Source of the DNA: Fodinibacter sp038210185
GTDB taxonomy: Bacteria; Actinomycetota; Actinomycetes; Actinomycetales; Dermatophilaceae
DNA: 64,000 nucleotides
Assembly (NCBI GenBank): GCA_038210185.1
Contig: JBBQWX010000003.1
Span: forward strand, 1 to 64,000
Reading direction: 5' to 3'
Both the position numbers and the translations under genes were made by a program. The notes below the pieces were generated by a model, which did no database searches, was not told where the DNA came from, and saw only the letters and a program-made list of their open reading frames with translations. Shown here one piece after another: positions 32,829 to 41,600 of the stretch (within the stretch, counting starts at the first letter, position 1; each line of letters begins with the position of its first letter).

Positions 32829-34214
32829 ATGCCTGACGCGAGGACCGCCTCTGTCGACGGGCCGCTCGACAAGACCTACCTCGAGGTCACCCTGGCCGTC
32901 CTGGCCCTGGTCACCATCGTCGCCTTCGAGTCGATGGCCGTCTCCACGGCGATGCCCGCGGTGGCCCGCGACCTCGACGCGGTGCGGTCCTACGGCTTCG
33001 CCTTCTCGGTCATGCTCACCGGGCAGCTGCTGGGCATCGTCCTCGCCGGCGTGTGGTCCGACCGCTCCGGGCCGCTCGTGGGCGCGGTCACCGGTCAGGC
33101 GCTGCTCGCTGGCGGCTCGGCGATGTGTGGCATGGCCACCAGCTTCCCGTTCTTCCTCGCCGGGCGCGCCCTGACCGGCCTCGGTGGCGGCCTGCTGGTC
33201 GTGATGCTCTACGTCATCGCCGGGCGCGTCTACCCGCAGCAGATCCGGCCGCGGCTGTTCACCTACATCTCGGCGGCGTGGGTGCTCCCCTCGCTGCTCG
33301 GCGCGCCGATCTCCGCGTGGCTCACGACGAACCTGTCCTGGCGCTGGGTGTTCTGGGGCGTGGTGCCGCCGGTGCTGATCACCATGGCCGCCCTCGCCCA
33401 CGCCCGCCGGCGCATCGACGGCTCCGACCTCACCGCCGCGGCCAGCGGGCGCGACCACTCCGCGCACGTGCGCGCCGCCTGGTCCGGCGTAGGCATCGCC
33501 CTGTCTGCCGGCGCGCTGCAGGTCGGCACCCACGAGCTCGTGCTCGACGCGTCGCCCAAGACCGGCCTGGCGCTGGCCGGCCTGGTCGGCGTGGTGGTCT
33601 TCGCCCCCAGGCTCGTGCCCACCGGCACCTGGCTGATGGCCCCGGGCCTGCCGAGCGTGCTGCTCGCCCGCGCGCTGTTCACCGGAGCCTTCTACGCCGG
33701 CATCACCTACGTGCCGCTGTTCCTGGTCGGCCAGCGCGGGCTCAGCCTGCAGACCGCGGGCCTCTCCCTCGCCGTCGGAGCCATCGGCTGGGCGGCCGGG
33801 GCCTGGTACCAGGGCCACACGACCCTGCACCTGCCCCGCCACCGCCTCGTCGAGGTCGGCGGGCTGCTGCTGGCGAGTGGCCTGGCGTCGGTCTCGCTCG
33901 TGGCGTGGCTCGACCTGGCCTGGCAGGTCGTGCCGCTCGCCCTGGTACTGACGGGCCTGGCCATGGGCGTGGGGGTCACCACGACGACCGTGCTCGCGCT
34001 CGAGCTGAGCCCGGTCGCGGAGCACGGCGAGGCGTCCTCGTCGCTGCAGCTGGCCGACGTGCTCGGCAGCGTGCTCGGCATCGCGGCTGCCACGGCGCTC
34101 TTCGCCGCCCGGCACGTGCCCGGCCAGGATGACGCCCTCTTCGGCACGATCTTCCTCGGTCTCGCCGCCGTCGCCGCCGTCGGCATCCCCGCCGGACAGC
34201 GCATCCGGGTCTGA
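32829..34214 (+). CDS. Major facilitator superfamily transporter (multidrug-like)
   Basis: 461 aa with about 13-14 spans, from LEVTLAVLALVTIVAFESM to the C-terminal FGTIFLGLAAVAAVGIPAG. The loop 2-3 region AGVWSDRSGPLVGAVTGQAL and LVVMLYVIAGRVYPQQIRPR match 14-span drug:H+ antiporter-like proteins. Substrate is unknown. ATG 32829 is preferred because it is 7 bases from a TANNNT box; ATG 32820 adds three residues. Confidence 0.8.
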   Translation: MPDARTASVDGPLDKTYLEVTLAVLALVTIVAFESMAVSTAMPAVARDLDAVRSYGFAFSVMLTGQLLGIVLAGVWSDRSGPLVGAVTGQALLAGGSAMCGMATSFPFFLAGRALTGLGGGLLVVMLYVIAGRVYPQQIRPRLFTYISAAWVLPSLLGAPISAWLTTNLSWRWVFWGVVPPVLITMAALAHARRRIDGSDLTAAASGRDHSAHVRAAWSGVGIALSAGALQVGTHELVLDASPKTGLALAGLVGVVVFAPRLVPTGTWLMAPGLPSVLLARALFTGAFYAGITYVPLFLVGQRGLSLQTAGLSLAVGAIGWAAGAWYQGHTTLHLPRHRLVEVGGLLLASGLASVSLVAWLDLAWQVVPLALVLTGLAMGVGVTTTTVLALELSPVAEHGEASSSLQLADVLGSVLGIAAATALFAARHVPGQDDALFGTIFLGLAAVAAVGIPAGQRIRV

Positions 34215-34239
34215 TCGTCGCTCGGGATCGGCCGCCGGG

Positions 34240-34917
34240 TCAGCGGATCAGGACGTGACCGCCGGGCGCGGTCAGCCGGGTCCACCGGTTCGAGCGGAAC
34301 ACCTGCACCGCCAGCCTCGGGGCCAGGAAGCCCAGCGCGTAGGCCGCGAACGCGCCACCGGCCCGAACTCCCGCTGACACCTCGAGCAGACCGCCCTCGG
34401 GGTCGAGCAGGTCGGGGTGCGGCCCGGCGGCCTCGCGCACGTCGCGGGCCCAGACCCGGTCACGCACCAGACCCGCGGCGGCACCGCGCTCGCGCACGGC
34501 ATCCGACACCTCGGCGAGGCCGTCTCGGGCGACGGCGGCAAGCAGGTCGCCCGGCAGCCGGCCGGCCGGCTCCCACGGCCCGCGCGGTGGGGTGACGGCC
34601 GACCACGCGGGGACGGCCCGGGTCGGTGGAACAGCCAGGTCACTGGCCGCGCCGCGGGCGGTGCGGTCGGTGACCGCGCCGAGCGGCACGATGACGTCGA
34701 GCTCGGCGGGCTCGGCCAGGGCGAAGGTGCGCAGGCCGAGCACGGTGCCCTCGGCGAGGATGCCGGAGCCGGGCAGCACCCCGACCCACGCGGCGAGCAC
34801 CGACCCCGTCGCCTGCAGGCGCATCGCCCCCTCGGCGTCGACGCTGCGGGCGCGGGTCGCGAAGCGGCCGAGGTCGGTCAGGGACTGTGGGTCGTCGAGC
34901 CGCAGGACCTCGGTCAC
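34240..34917 (-). CDS. Conserved hypothetical protein
   Basis: 225 aa from GTG 34917, overlapping the stop of the thioesterase gene upstream (GTGA). The sequence has regular alternation and segments such as LAAWVGVLPGSGILAEGTVL, LRTFALAEPAELDVIVPLGA and LGFLAPRLAVQVFRSNRWTR. I do not recognise a named domain; no signal peptide, membrane span or catalytic motif stands out. Because it is coupled to a hot-dog thioesterase, a role in acyl-CoA handling is possible but unproven. Confidence 0.6.
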   Translation of the reverse strand: MTEVLRLDDPQSLTDLGRFATRARSVDAEGAMRLQATGSVLAAWVGVLPGSGILAEGTVLGLRTFALAEPAELDVIVPLGAVTDRTARGAASDLAVPPTRAVPAWSAVTPPRGPWEPAGRLPGDLLAAVARDGLAEVSDAVRERGAAAGLVRDRVWARDVREAAGPHPDLLDPEGGLLEVSAGVRAGGAFAAYALGFLAPRLAVQVFRSNRWTRLTAPGGHVLIR

Positions 34918-35375
34918 CGGCCGGACCAGCGCAGCCGCACCGGGTCGCCGACGTGCACGGCGACCTGCGCCCGGGCCTCGGGCGAGAGCCGTCGGGGGCG
35001 CTCCTGCGCGAAGTCGTACAGGACGAGCCCGGTCTCGGCCACGGCGTACACCCGGTCACCGACGGCTGCGGGGTCGCGCACCGTGTAGCCGAGGTCGAAG
35101 CCGGCGCCGTGCACCCGGGTGACCCACATGTCGACCTCGACGGGCTCGGGGCGGTAGGTCAGCGGCGCGCGGTACTCGATGACGTGGCGCGACACGACGA
35201 TGCCCTCGTCGAGCAGCGTCGGGCGGTCCGGGAACCACTCGCGGAAGCCGATGACCCGGGCGTCCTCGAGCAGGCGGAGGTACTGCACGTTGTTGACGTG
35301 GCCGTAGGCGTCCATGTCGGACCACCGCAGGGGCACCTCGACGCGGTAGGTCTGGGGATCGTGGGGACCGGGCAT
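34914..35375 (-). CDS. Acyl-CoA thioesterase, hot-dog fold (4HBT/YbgC-like)
   Basis: 153 aa from ATG 35375 (GGAGG 9 bases upstream; ATG 35384 is closer to that site and less likely). The motif VPLRWSDMDAYGHVNNVQYL has the catalytic Asp of the 4HBT family, followed by LLEDARVIGFREWF. A later IEYRAPLTYRPEPVEVDMWV strand completes the hot-dog. It hydrolyses acyl-CoA thioesters of unknown chain. Coupled to the hypothetical gene downstream. Confidence 0.85.
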   Translation of the reverse strand: MPGPHDPQTYRVEVPLRWSDMDAYGHVNNVQYLRLLEDARVIGFREWFPDRPTLLDEGIVVSRHVIEYRAPLTYRPEPVEVDMWVTRVHGAGFDLGYTVRDPAAVGDRVYAVAETGLVLYDFAQERPRRLSPEARAQVAVHVGDPVRLRWSGR

Positions 35376-35432
35376 GGGCACCATCCTCCCAGCCCCGAGC
35401 TCCGTGGGCGGTCACCGGTGCGCACGTCGTCC

Positions 35433-35438
35433 TAGGGT
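35433..35438 (+). promoter_or_regulatory. Putative -10 box for a leaderless serine hydrolase transcript
   Basis: TAGGGT ends 6 bases before the ATG at 35445, with no Shine-Dalgarno. Confidence 0.45.
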
Positions 35439-35444
35439 GGGCTG

Positions 35445-36878
35445 ATGCCGCTGCTGCCCAGCACCACCGCCCACCTCGACCACCTGCTCGCCACGGCCCA
35501 GCGCGACGGCAGGCTGCCGTCGGTGGCCGCCGGGCTGGTGCGTGGCGGCGAGCTGGTGTGGGCCGGGGCGGCGGGCACGGTCGACGGCCGGGCCGACGGG
35601 CACCCCGCGGACGCCGACACGCAGTACCGGATGGGGTCCATCACCAAGACGTTCGTCGGCGTGTGCGTGCTGCGGCTGCGTGACACGGGGCGGCTCGAGC
35701 TCTCCGACCGGTTCGGGGCCCACGTACCGGGTTCTGCCCTCGACGACGTCTCGATCGAGCAGCTGCTCACCCACGCCTCGGGAACCCAGGCCGAGACGCC
35801 CGGGCCGTGGTGGGAGCGCACGCCCGGCGGCGACTGGGACTCCCTCGTGCCTGCCGCGGTGGCGCAGCGGTTCCGGGCCGGGCGCCGGTTCCACTACTCC
35901 AACGTCGGGTATGCCGCTCTGGGTCGCCTCCTCGAGGTGCACCATGGGCGCGGCTGGTTCGACGTCGTGCGCGACGAGCTGCTCGAGCCGCTGCGGATGA
36001 CCCGCACCACGGCGCGCCCCTGCGGGCCCGCGGCGCAGGGTCTGGCCGTGCACCCCTTCGCCGACCTGCTGCTGCCCGAACCCGAGCACGACGCGGGCGC
36101 GATGGCACCGGCGGGCCAGCTCTGGACGACCGTCACCGACCTCGCCCGGTGGGCGGCGTTCCTCGGCGGTGCCACGGCCGGGCTGCTCTCGAGCGACACC
36201 CTCGCCGAGATGGTCGAGCCGCACCACGTCGTGGACGACCCGGGGCAGCCCTGGGTCGCGGCGCACGGGCTCGGCGTGCAGGTGTGGAACATCGCAGGTG
36301 CCCGGTTCACCGGTCACGGCGGGTCGATGCCCGGCTTCCTCGCCGGCATCCGGGTCAGGCTGGATGCCGGAATGCCGGGAGGTAGCTCGGCATCCGGTTC
36401 CGTTCCGGGCGGGGGCCCGGCATCCGGGCCGTCGATCGGCGCCGTGGGCGACGGGGCGGTGCTGTTCACCAACACCACGGCGTCCCCGGGGACGCGGTGG
36501 CTGATCGACGGGCTGCTCGACGCGATGGCGCGGCTCGAGCCGGCCCCGGTCGAGCCGTGGTCGGCCAGTGGCGACCCGGCGCTGCTCGAGCTGGTCGGCA
36601 CCTGGCACTGGGGTCCCGCCGTCGTCACCGCGCGGGTCGCCGGCGAGCACCTGGTGCTCGGCGAGCCGGGCGCCGGCCGAGGGGCCCGGTTCAGGTCGGT
36701 CGGACCCGACGAGTGGGTCGGCCTGGACGCCTACTACACGGGTGAGCCACTGCGCGTCGTACGTCGCGGCGACGGGTCGGTGTCGCACCTCGACCTCGCG
36801 TCGTTCCGGTTCACCCGCACGCCCTACGACCCGCAGGCCGACGTGCCCGGCGGTGTCGACGAGCGCGGCTGGCGCTGA
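35445..36878 (+). CDS. Beta-lactamase/esterase-like serine hydrolase (class C type)
   Basis: 477 aa. The three motifs of the family are in order: SITK (SXXK; within YRMGSITKTFVGVCVL), YSN (FHYSNVGYAALG) and HGG (FTGHGGSMPGFLAG). A C-terminal extra domain follows (about 370-470; LVGTWHWGPAVVTARV). An insert at about 305-330 rich in Gly/Ser/Pro is encoded around GGATGCC/GGCATCC words and may be a repeat-derived linker. No signal peptide is visible, which argues against cell-wall action and for an intracellular esterase or peptidase. Substrate unknown. Confidence 0.85.
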   Translation: MPLLPSTTAHLDHLLATAQRDGRLPSVAAGLVRGGELVWAGAAGTVDGRADGHPADADTQYRMGSITKTFVGVCVLRLRDTGRLELSDRFGAHVPGSALDDVSIEQLLTHASGTQAETPGPWWERTPGGDWDSLVPAAVAQRFRAGRRFHYSNVGYAALGRLLEVHHGRGWFDVVRDELLEPLRMTRTTARPCGPAAQGLAVHPFADLLLPEPEHDAGAMAPAGQLWTTVTDLARWAAFLGGATAGLLSSDTLAEMVEPHHVVDDPGQPWVAAHGLGVQVWNIAGARFTGHGGSMPGFLAGIRVRLDAGMPGGSSASGSVPGGGPASGPSIGAVGDGAVLFTNTTASPGTRWLIDGLLDAMARLEPAPVEPWSASGDPALLELVGTWHWGPAVVTARVAGEHLVLGEPGAGRGARFRSVGPDEWVGLDAYYTGEPLRVVRRGDGSVSHLDLASFRFTRTPYDPQADVPGGVDERGWR

Positions 36879-36884
36879 CCACCT

Positions 36885-36986
36885 GGGGCGACGTTGTCCT
36901 GTTGGTCGATGTTGCCCCGGGGCGACGTTGACCTGTTGGTCGATGTTGCCCCGGGGCGACGTGCACCTGTTGGTCGATGTTGCCCC
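36885..36986. repeat. Three 34-bp tandem repeats, each able to form a hairpin
   Basis: Copies at 36885-36918, 36919-36952 and 36953-36986. Each begins GGGGCGACG and ends TTGCCCC; with G-U pairs the RNA of the complete second copy folds into a 15-bp stem with a 4-base loop. The array lies between convergent genes and could terminate both. The core TTGACCTGTTGGTCGATG is also found, slightly changed, on the minus strand inside the ECF ATPase gene at 5165-5248. Confidence 0.9.
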
Positions 36987-36994
36987 ACGAAGGG

Positions 36995-37882
36995 TCACTC
37001 CGCGCCCGCATCGAGCACGTCGTGCAGCCGCGCCGCGAAGGCCTCCGGGTCGCCCCCGTAGCCGCTGCCCTCGCCCAGGAAGCCCGCGTGGTGGCTCGGG
37101 AACTCGGTGACCGGCCGGCCCAGCGCCTGTCCGAGTGCCACGGCGGCCCTCCCCGTGAGCAGCCCGTCGGACTCCAGCCCGACACCCACGACCACTCGGG
37201 TCAGCGAGGCCCGCAGGGCATCGAGGTCGGGACGGTAGCTCGTGATCGCGTTGAACGTGCCCGACAGCAGGGCGTCGTCACGCCGGCCGTCGTCGTCGGT
37301 GGGCAGGCCGAACTGCGCCGGGTCGGGTGCCGGCTGTTCGAGGTAGGCCGTGGTGAAATCGCCCTGCCAGGAGGTCAGCCCGATGAACGCGGCCACCCCG
37401 GCCCCGAACCCCCGTGCGTGGTAGGCGGCCTGCACGGCACGCTCGGCGGCGAGGGCCGCCTCGGCATCCGGCAGGAGCGTGAGCAGCGGTGGCTCGTGGG
37501 CGACGAGGGTGGCGACGTCGTCGGGGTGGGCGGCGACGAGCGCCAGCGCGTTGACGGCACCGCCACTGCTGGCGAACAGGTCCACCGGGCCGGAACCCAG
37601 TGCGGCGATGAGGGCGTGCAGGTCGGCAGCGTGCATCTGCGGGGTGCACTGGTCGGTGCCGTCCTTGCGCACGCTGCGCACGCTGCGCCCGATGCCCCGC
37701 GGGTCGTAGGTCACGACGACGCGGTCGAGGAAGTGCGAGGCGAGGGTGTCGAAGCCGCGGGCGTCCAATGGGTGGCCCGCCATCAGCAGCGTCCGACGAC
37801 CGGCCTCGGCCGTCGTGGGCGGTCGCACCTCGTGCACGAGGTCGACGTCCGGGGTGCTCAGGGTGCGGATCTCGGCGTCCAT
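36995..37882 (-). CDS. Alpha/beta hydrolase
   Basis: 295 aa. The alpha/beta fold is seen as RRTLLMAGHPLDARGFDTLA (HG-P oxyanion region), VVVTYDPRGIGRSVRS, and the nucleophile elbow PVDLFASSGGAVNALALVA (S-S-G-G rather than the common G-X-S-X-G). The C-terminal VTEFPSHHAGFLG holds the catalytic His. The start is well supported by GGGAGGGA. Substrate is not readable from sequence. Confidence 0.82.
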   Translation of the reverse strand: MDAEIRTLSTPDVDLVHEVRPPTTAEAGRRTLLMAGHPLDARGFDTLASHFLDRVVVTYDPRGIGRSVRSVRKDGTDQCTPQMHAADLHALIAALGSGPVDLFASSGGAVNALALVAAHPDDVATLVAHEPPLLTLLPDAEAALAAERAVQAAYHARGFGAGVAAFIGLTSWQGDFTTAYLEQPAPDPAQFGLPTDDDGRRDDALLSGTFNAITSYRPDLDALRASLTRVVVGVGLESDGLLTGRAAVALGQALGRPVTEFPSHHAGFLGEGSGYGGDPEAFAARLHDVLDAGAE

Positions 37883-37922
37883 CAGTCACTCCCTCCCGTT
37901 GGATCGGCCCACCGTAGCCCGG

Positions 37923-38711
37923 TCAGCGGCGCCACGTGTAGGGCGTGGTCGTCGACACCCGCAGGAAGCCGGAACGCTCGAGGATGGGGCGCGAGAACTC
38001 GGTGGAGTCGCTGTGGATGATCGCCTTCCCCAGCTGCAACGCCGATCGTGCGCGAGCCGCGGTCAGGGCCCGGTAGATGCCGCGGCCCCGCCACGCAGCG
38101 AGGGTGGAGCCGCCCCAGATGCCGGCGACCTCGGTGTGTGGCACGGGCTCGAGCCGACCCGCGCTCACCATCCGCCCGTCCGCCTCCGCGACCCACAGCT
38201 CCATGCCGTCGCGAAGGGCGAGCCGGTGCAGCAGGCTCTCGGCCCGCTCGTCGGAGACCGGGTCGCCGAACGCCTCGTCGGCCATGGCGCTCATCGCGCG
38301 CACGTCGGCCTCGTCGGTGACGGTGCGCAGGGTGACCCCCTGCGGCAGGTCGACGTCGACCGCGAGGAGCCGAGCCTCGCCCAGCATGATCGACTCCGCC
38401 TCGTCGGGGACGAACCCGGCGGCGACGAGCGCCTCGTGCAGCCCGGGTGCGTGGTCGTGACCTCGGGTCTTCCACTCGACCCGGGTGACCTCGCGGTCCG
38501 CCGTGAAGTGGTCGACGGCAGCGGCGACGAGGGTCCGGATGCCGTCCGAGTCCGCCCCGCCCAGGTCGCGGTAGGTGACGAAGCCGCGTCCCCGCGCAAA
38601 GGTGACCAGCCGGAGCGGCCCGTGCTCGGTGACCGACAGCGCACTGGGCGTCTCGGCATCCGTGCGCAGCTGCTCGTCGTAGACGGCCAGGAGGGATCGG
38701 ATGTCGGTCAC
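37923..38711 (-). CDS. GNAT-family N-acetyltransferase
   Basis: 262 aa from GTG. The C-terminal half has the acetyl-CoA binding pattern WGGSTLAAWRGRGIYRALTA (Q/RxxGxG/A equivalent) after AEADGRMVSAGRLEPVPHTE. The N-terminal half (about 1-120) is a degenerate or partial second GNAT-like lobe, common in longer family members. The acceptor substrate is unknown. Confidence 0.8.
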   Translation of the reverse strand: MTDIRSLLAVYDEQLRTDAETPSALSVTEHGPLRLVTFARGRGFVTYRDLGGADSDGIRTLVAAAVDHFTADREVTRVEWKTRGHDHAPGLHEALVAAGFVPDEAESIMLGEARLLAVDVDLPQGVTLRTVTDEADVRAMSAMADEAFGDPVSDERAESLLHRLALRDGMELWVAEADGRMVSAGRLEPVPHTEVAGIWGGSTLAAWRGRGIYRALTAARARSALQLGKAIIHSDSTEFSRPILERSGFLRVSTTTPYTWRR

Positions 38712-38768
38712 CCGGTCACGGTGCCGGGTCCGGGGCTGCGGGGCAACTGGTTTCGCCGGGCCGTCGCA

Positions 38769-38803
38769 CAGGACGGATGTCCTGCCGAGGTCAGGACCTC
38801 GGC
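38769..38803. promoter_or_regulatory. Two abutting palindromes upstream of the DUF6069-kinase-regulator operon
   Basis: CAGGACGGATGTCCTG (38769-38784; arms CAGGAC/GTCCTG) is followed at once by GCCGAGGTCAGGACCTCGGC (38784-38803; 9-bp arms, 2-bp spacer). They lie 73 bases before the DUF6069 start and are a likely operator, perhaps of the response regulator encoded downstream. Confidence 0.5.
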
Positions 38804-38875
38804 ACCTGTGGGGCGGTGGGGGTGCGCTCGTAGCGTCGGGAGCACCGATTCCGACGCCACGAGGGAGAGTCTGCG

Positions 38876-39295
38876 ATGACCACCACGACCGACCTGAAGA
38901 ACACCACCACGGCCCGGCGCGTGCCGCGCCGTGTCGACCTCGTCACCGCGGCCGCCGCGGCGGTGTCCGCACTCGTCGCCTGGCTCTTCCTGGCGGTACT
39001 GCCCGGCGTCGAGCTCGAGGTTCGCACCGGTACCGGCCTGCAGACCGTGGGCGGGGCGGCGGTCGCACTCAGCGCCGCCGCGTCCGCCTTCGTCGCCATG
39101 GTGGCCCTGCGCGTGCTGGAGCGCTTCACCCGACGAGCCCCCGGCACGTGGACCGTGCTGGTGGTCGTCGTGGCCCTCGTGTCGGTGCTCGGACCGCTCG
39201 GGGCCGTGACCACCACCGCGACCTTGGCCCTGGTCGCGCTGCACGCCGTCGTCACCGCGGTCGTCATGGCCGCCGGGTACCGGACGCGCGGATGA
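38876..39295 (+). CDS. DUF6069 membrane protein
   Basis: 139 aa, four spans (VDLVTAAAAAVSALVAWLFL; LQTVGGAAVALSAAASAFVA; TWTVLVVVVALVSVLGPLGA; LALVALHAVVTAVVMAA). The LPGVELEVRTGTG loop after the first span and ALRVLERFTRRA match DUF6069 proteins. Function unknown. Its stop overlaps the kinase ATG (ATGA), so it is probably the product controlled by, or a partner of, the two-component system. Confidence 0.75.
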   Translation: MTTTTDLKNTTTARRVPRRVDLVTAAAAAVSALVAWLFLAVLPGVELEVRTGTGLQTVGGAAVALSAAASAFVAMVALRVLERFTRRAPGTWTVLVVVVALVSVLGPLGAVTTTATLALVALHAVVTAVVMAAGYRTRG

Positions 39296-40457
39296 CGCCT
39301 GGCGAGCACCCCGCGGCACGGCTCGGGGACGGTAGCGTCGTCGCCGTGCTCGCGACCGTCGTCCAGTGGCCGCCGGACCGGCACGCCGTGCAGCGGCACG
39401 CCGCCGTGCTCGTCTGGGTGCCGGTCGTTCTCGGGGGCGTGCTCCTCGACCTGCCGGCGGGGACGGCCGGCGTCGCGGCCGGCCTCGCCCTGCTCACGCT
39501 GACGGCGGTCGCGTCGGTCGTCGCGGTTCTCGCGAGCTGGCCTCGCCCGACGGCGGCCTCGACCGTCGCGGTGGTGGCCCTCGCGGTGGCCGTGACGACG
39601 GGCTCCGTGGTGTGGACGGGGTGGTCGGCGGCGTGGCTGCTGCTCGCGATGTGCGCCGCGGTCGCACTGCGGACGCCCTTCGTGCTGGCGCCGTCCCGGC
39701 GTCCGCCGTGGTCTCGGCGTGGACGCTCTCGCGCACCGGGGCGACCCGCGACGAGCTCGCTTCCCAGGCCTTCGTGGTGCTGCTCGCCGGTGTTGCGGCG
39801 GCGGCCTTCGCTCGCCTGGTCTCCACGGCCGACGAGCTGCGCCGCACCCGCGAGGAGCTTGCTGACGCCGCCGTCGCCCGCGAGCGTGAGCGGTTCTCGC
39901 GCGACCTGCACGACACCCTCGGGCACACGCTGTCGGTGATGGTCGTCAAGGCGGCCGTGGTGCGGAAGCTGGTGGCCACCGACCCGGCGGGCGCGGCCGA
40001 GCACGCCGCCGACATCGAGGACGTCGGCCGACGGGCGCTGGCCCAGCTGCGCGAGACAGTCGACGGAGCCGTCGTGCCCAGCCTGCCCGAGGAGCTGCGG
40101 GACGCGCGCACGACACTGGCCGCGGCCGGCATCCGGGCGACCTTGCGGTCGGGGCCACCGGTACCGCCCGCCGCCGCCGGCCCGTTGGCCTGGGCCCTGC
40201 GCGAGGGCCTCACCAACGTGCTCCGGCACTCCGGTGCGACACGGTGCGAGGTGGAGGTGCGGCACGACCAAGGGCGGTTCCGGCTGACGGTCGTCGACGA
40301 CGGTGTCGGAGTCGTGGCCGGACACCACGACCGGCGCGGCGGCCTGGACGGCCTGCGCGACCGGCTCCGCGCCGCCGGCGGCGGGCTCGACGTCGCACCC
40401 GGGGACACGGGGTTCTCGATCACCGCATGGGTGCCCGACTCGGTGGGTGCCCCGTGA
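39292..40457 (+). pseudogene. Sensor histidine kinase (DesK/NarL type), frameshifted near base 39690
   Basis: The frame from ATG 39292 encodes a membrane part (AVLVWVPVVLGGVLLDLPAG, ASTVAVVALAVAVTTGSVVW, AAWLLLAMCAAVALRTPF) and then loses sense. A -1 shift near 39690 restores AVPASAVVSAWTLSRTGATR and the rest of the kinase: the H-box ERERFSRDLHDTLGHTLSV (HisKA_3), an N-box REGLTNVLRHSG and the G-boxes VVDDGVGV and GGLDGLRDRL. The kinase core is intact and still overlaps the response regulator start. Either a real one-base deletion or a sequencing error explains this. If real, the sensor part is lost. Confidence 0.8.
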
Positions 40458-41059
40458 TCCGGGTGCTGCTGGCCGAGGACCAGGGGATGATGCGCGGCGC
40501 ACTCGCCGTGCTGCTCGGGCTCGAGCCCGACATCGAGGTCGTCGCCGAGGTGTCGACCGGCACCGAGATCGTGCCGCGAGCCCTCGAGACCCGCCCGGAC
40601 GTCGCCCTGCTCGACATCGAGCTGCCCGGCCGCACCGGGCTCGAGGCCGCGGCCGACCTCGCCCGCGAGCTGCCCGGGTGCGCCGTGGTGATGGTGACGA
40701 CCTTTGCGCGACCGGGCTACGTGCAGCGGGCGATGGCGGCCGGCGCCCGCGGGTTCCTCGTCAAGGACGGCCCCGCGGAGCAGCTCGCCGAGGCGGTGCG
40801 GGAGGTCGCCGCGGGCGGCACGGTCGTCGACCCCGCGCTGGCCCGCAGCGCGCTGCGCCATGCGCCGTCGCCCCTCACCGACCGGGAGCGCGCCGTGCTT
40901 GCCGAGGCGGAGGGGGGCGCCGCGATCGCCGACATCGCCGGGCGGCTGCACCTGTCGGTCAGCACCGTGCGCAACTACCTGTCGAGCGCGATCGGCAAGA
41001 CCGGCACGCGCAACAAGGTCGAGGCTGCGCTGCAGGCCCGGCGGATGGGGTGGCTCTAG
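40454..41059 (+). CDS. NarL/DesR-type response regulator
   Basis: 201 aa from GTG 40454, overlapping the kinase stop (GTGA). The receiver domain has the acidic pair AEDQ, the phospho-acceptor Asp in DVALLDIELPGRTG and the Lys in FLVKDG. The C-terminal LuxR-type helix-turn-helix is LTDRERAVLAEAEGGAAIAD followed by IAGRLHLSVSTVRNYLSSAI. It should be phosphorylated by the adjacent kinase and bind DNA as a dimer; palindromes at 38769-38803 are candidate sites. Confidence 0.93.
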   Translation: MIRVLLAEDQGMMRGALAVLLGLEPDIEVVAEVSTGTEIVPRALETRPDVALLDIELPGRTGLEAAADLARELPGCAVVMVTTFARPGYVQRAMAAGARGFLVKDGPAEQLAEAVREVAAGGTVVDPALARSALRHAPSPLTDRERAVLAEAEGGAAIADIAGRLHLSVSTVRNYLSSAIGKTGTRNKVEAALQARRMGWL

Positions 41060-41170
41060 CTGGATGGACACCTCGACGCGGCCTACATCGCCGACGTGGT
41101 TGTGAACCCAGCGGTTCCTGCGCGGTACCCCGCGTCGAACCCGTCTCGAGAAACGTGCCCACGGGCGCGA

Positions 41171-41529
41171 CTACGTGGCGGAGCGCTCGATCTCGCGGCG
41201 TCGGGCCTCCACCAGTCGTGCCACGAGCTCGGGGGGCAGCGGCGCGTCGTTCGGGAAGCGGATCGACCCCTTGGCGGTCACGTACCCCTGCAGCCGGTCG
41301 GCCAGCTCGGTGGTGACGGCCCCGCTCATCGGGAAGTAGGTCAGTGGTTCTTGGAGACGCCGAACCCGGCGACCCCCTTGCCGCCCTCCTTGAAGCACGG
41401 CACTCCGTAGGTGATGCCCTGCACCGCCTCCGGGAGCAGGGCGGTCAGCTCGGCCCGCAGCTGCTCGAGCGTGGACTTCTGCGGCTCCGGCACGGCCGCG
41501 AGATAGTCGTCGACGTCTTGGTGCGACAC
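41171..41529 (-). pseudogene. DUF1801 (YdhG-like) protein broken by a one-base frameshift
   Basis: From GTG 41529 (GGAGG 8 bases upstream) the first part reads HQDVDDYLAAVPEPQKSTLE through GKGVAGFGVSKNH and then hits TGA. In the next frame the family's second half continues immediately: TYFPMSGAVTTELADRLQGY, then KGSIRFPNDAPLPPELV. An ancestral TGC (Cys) that lost a base would give exactly this TGA. The family has an iron-chaperone-like fold with unclear function. This is the second single-base loss within 1.7 kb. Confidence 0.85.
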
Positions 41530-41600
41530 GGGCACCACCTCCACTCCGAGTAGCAGTATGGCGCTCGAGCCGGACAGCGGGCCAGCACCACCGCCGCGAC

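Noticed and set aside
36885..36986. CRISPR-like array
   Set aside because: The three 34-bp units abut without spacers and there are no cas genes nearby.
41060..41170. Possible small gene between the response regulator and the DUF1801 fragment
   Set aside because: No frame with a start, ribosome-binding site and sensible composition was found.
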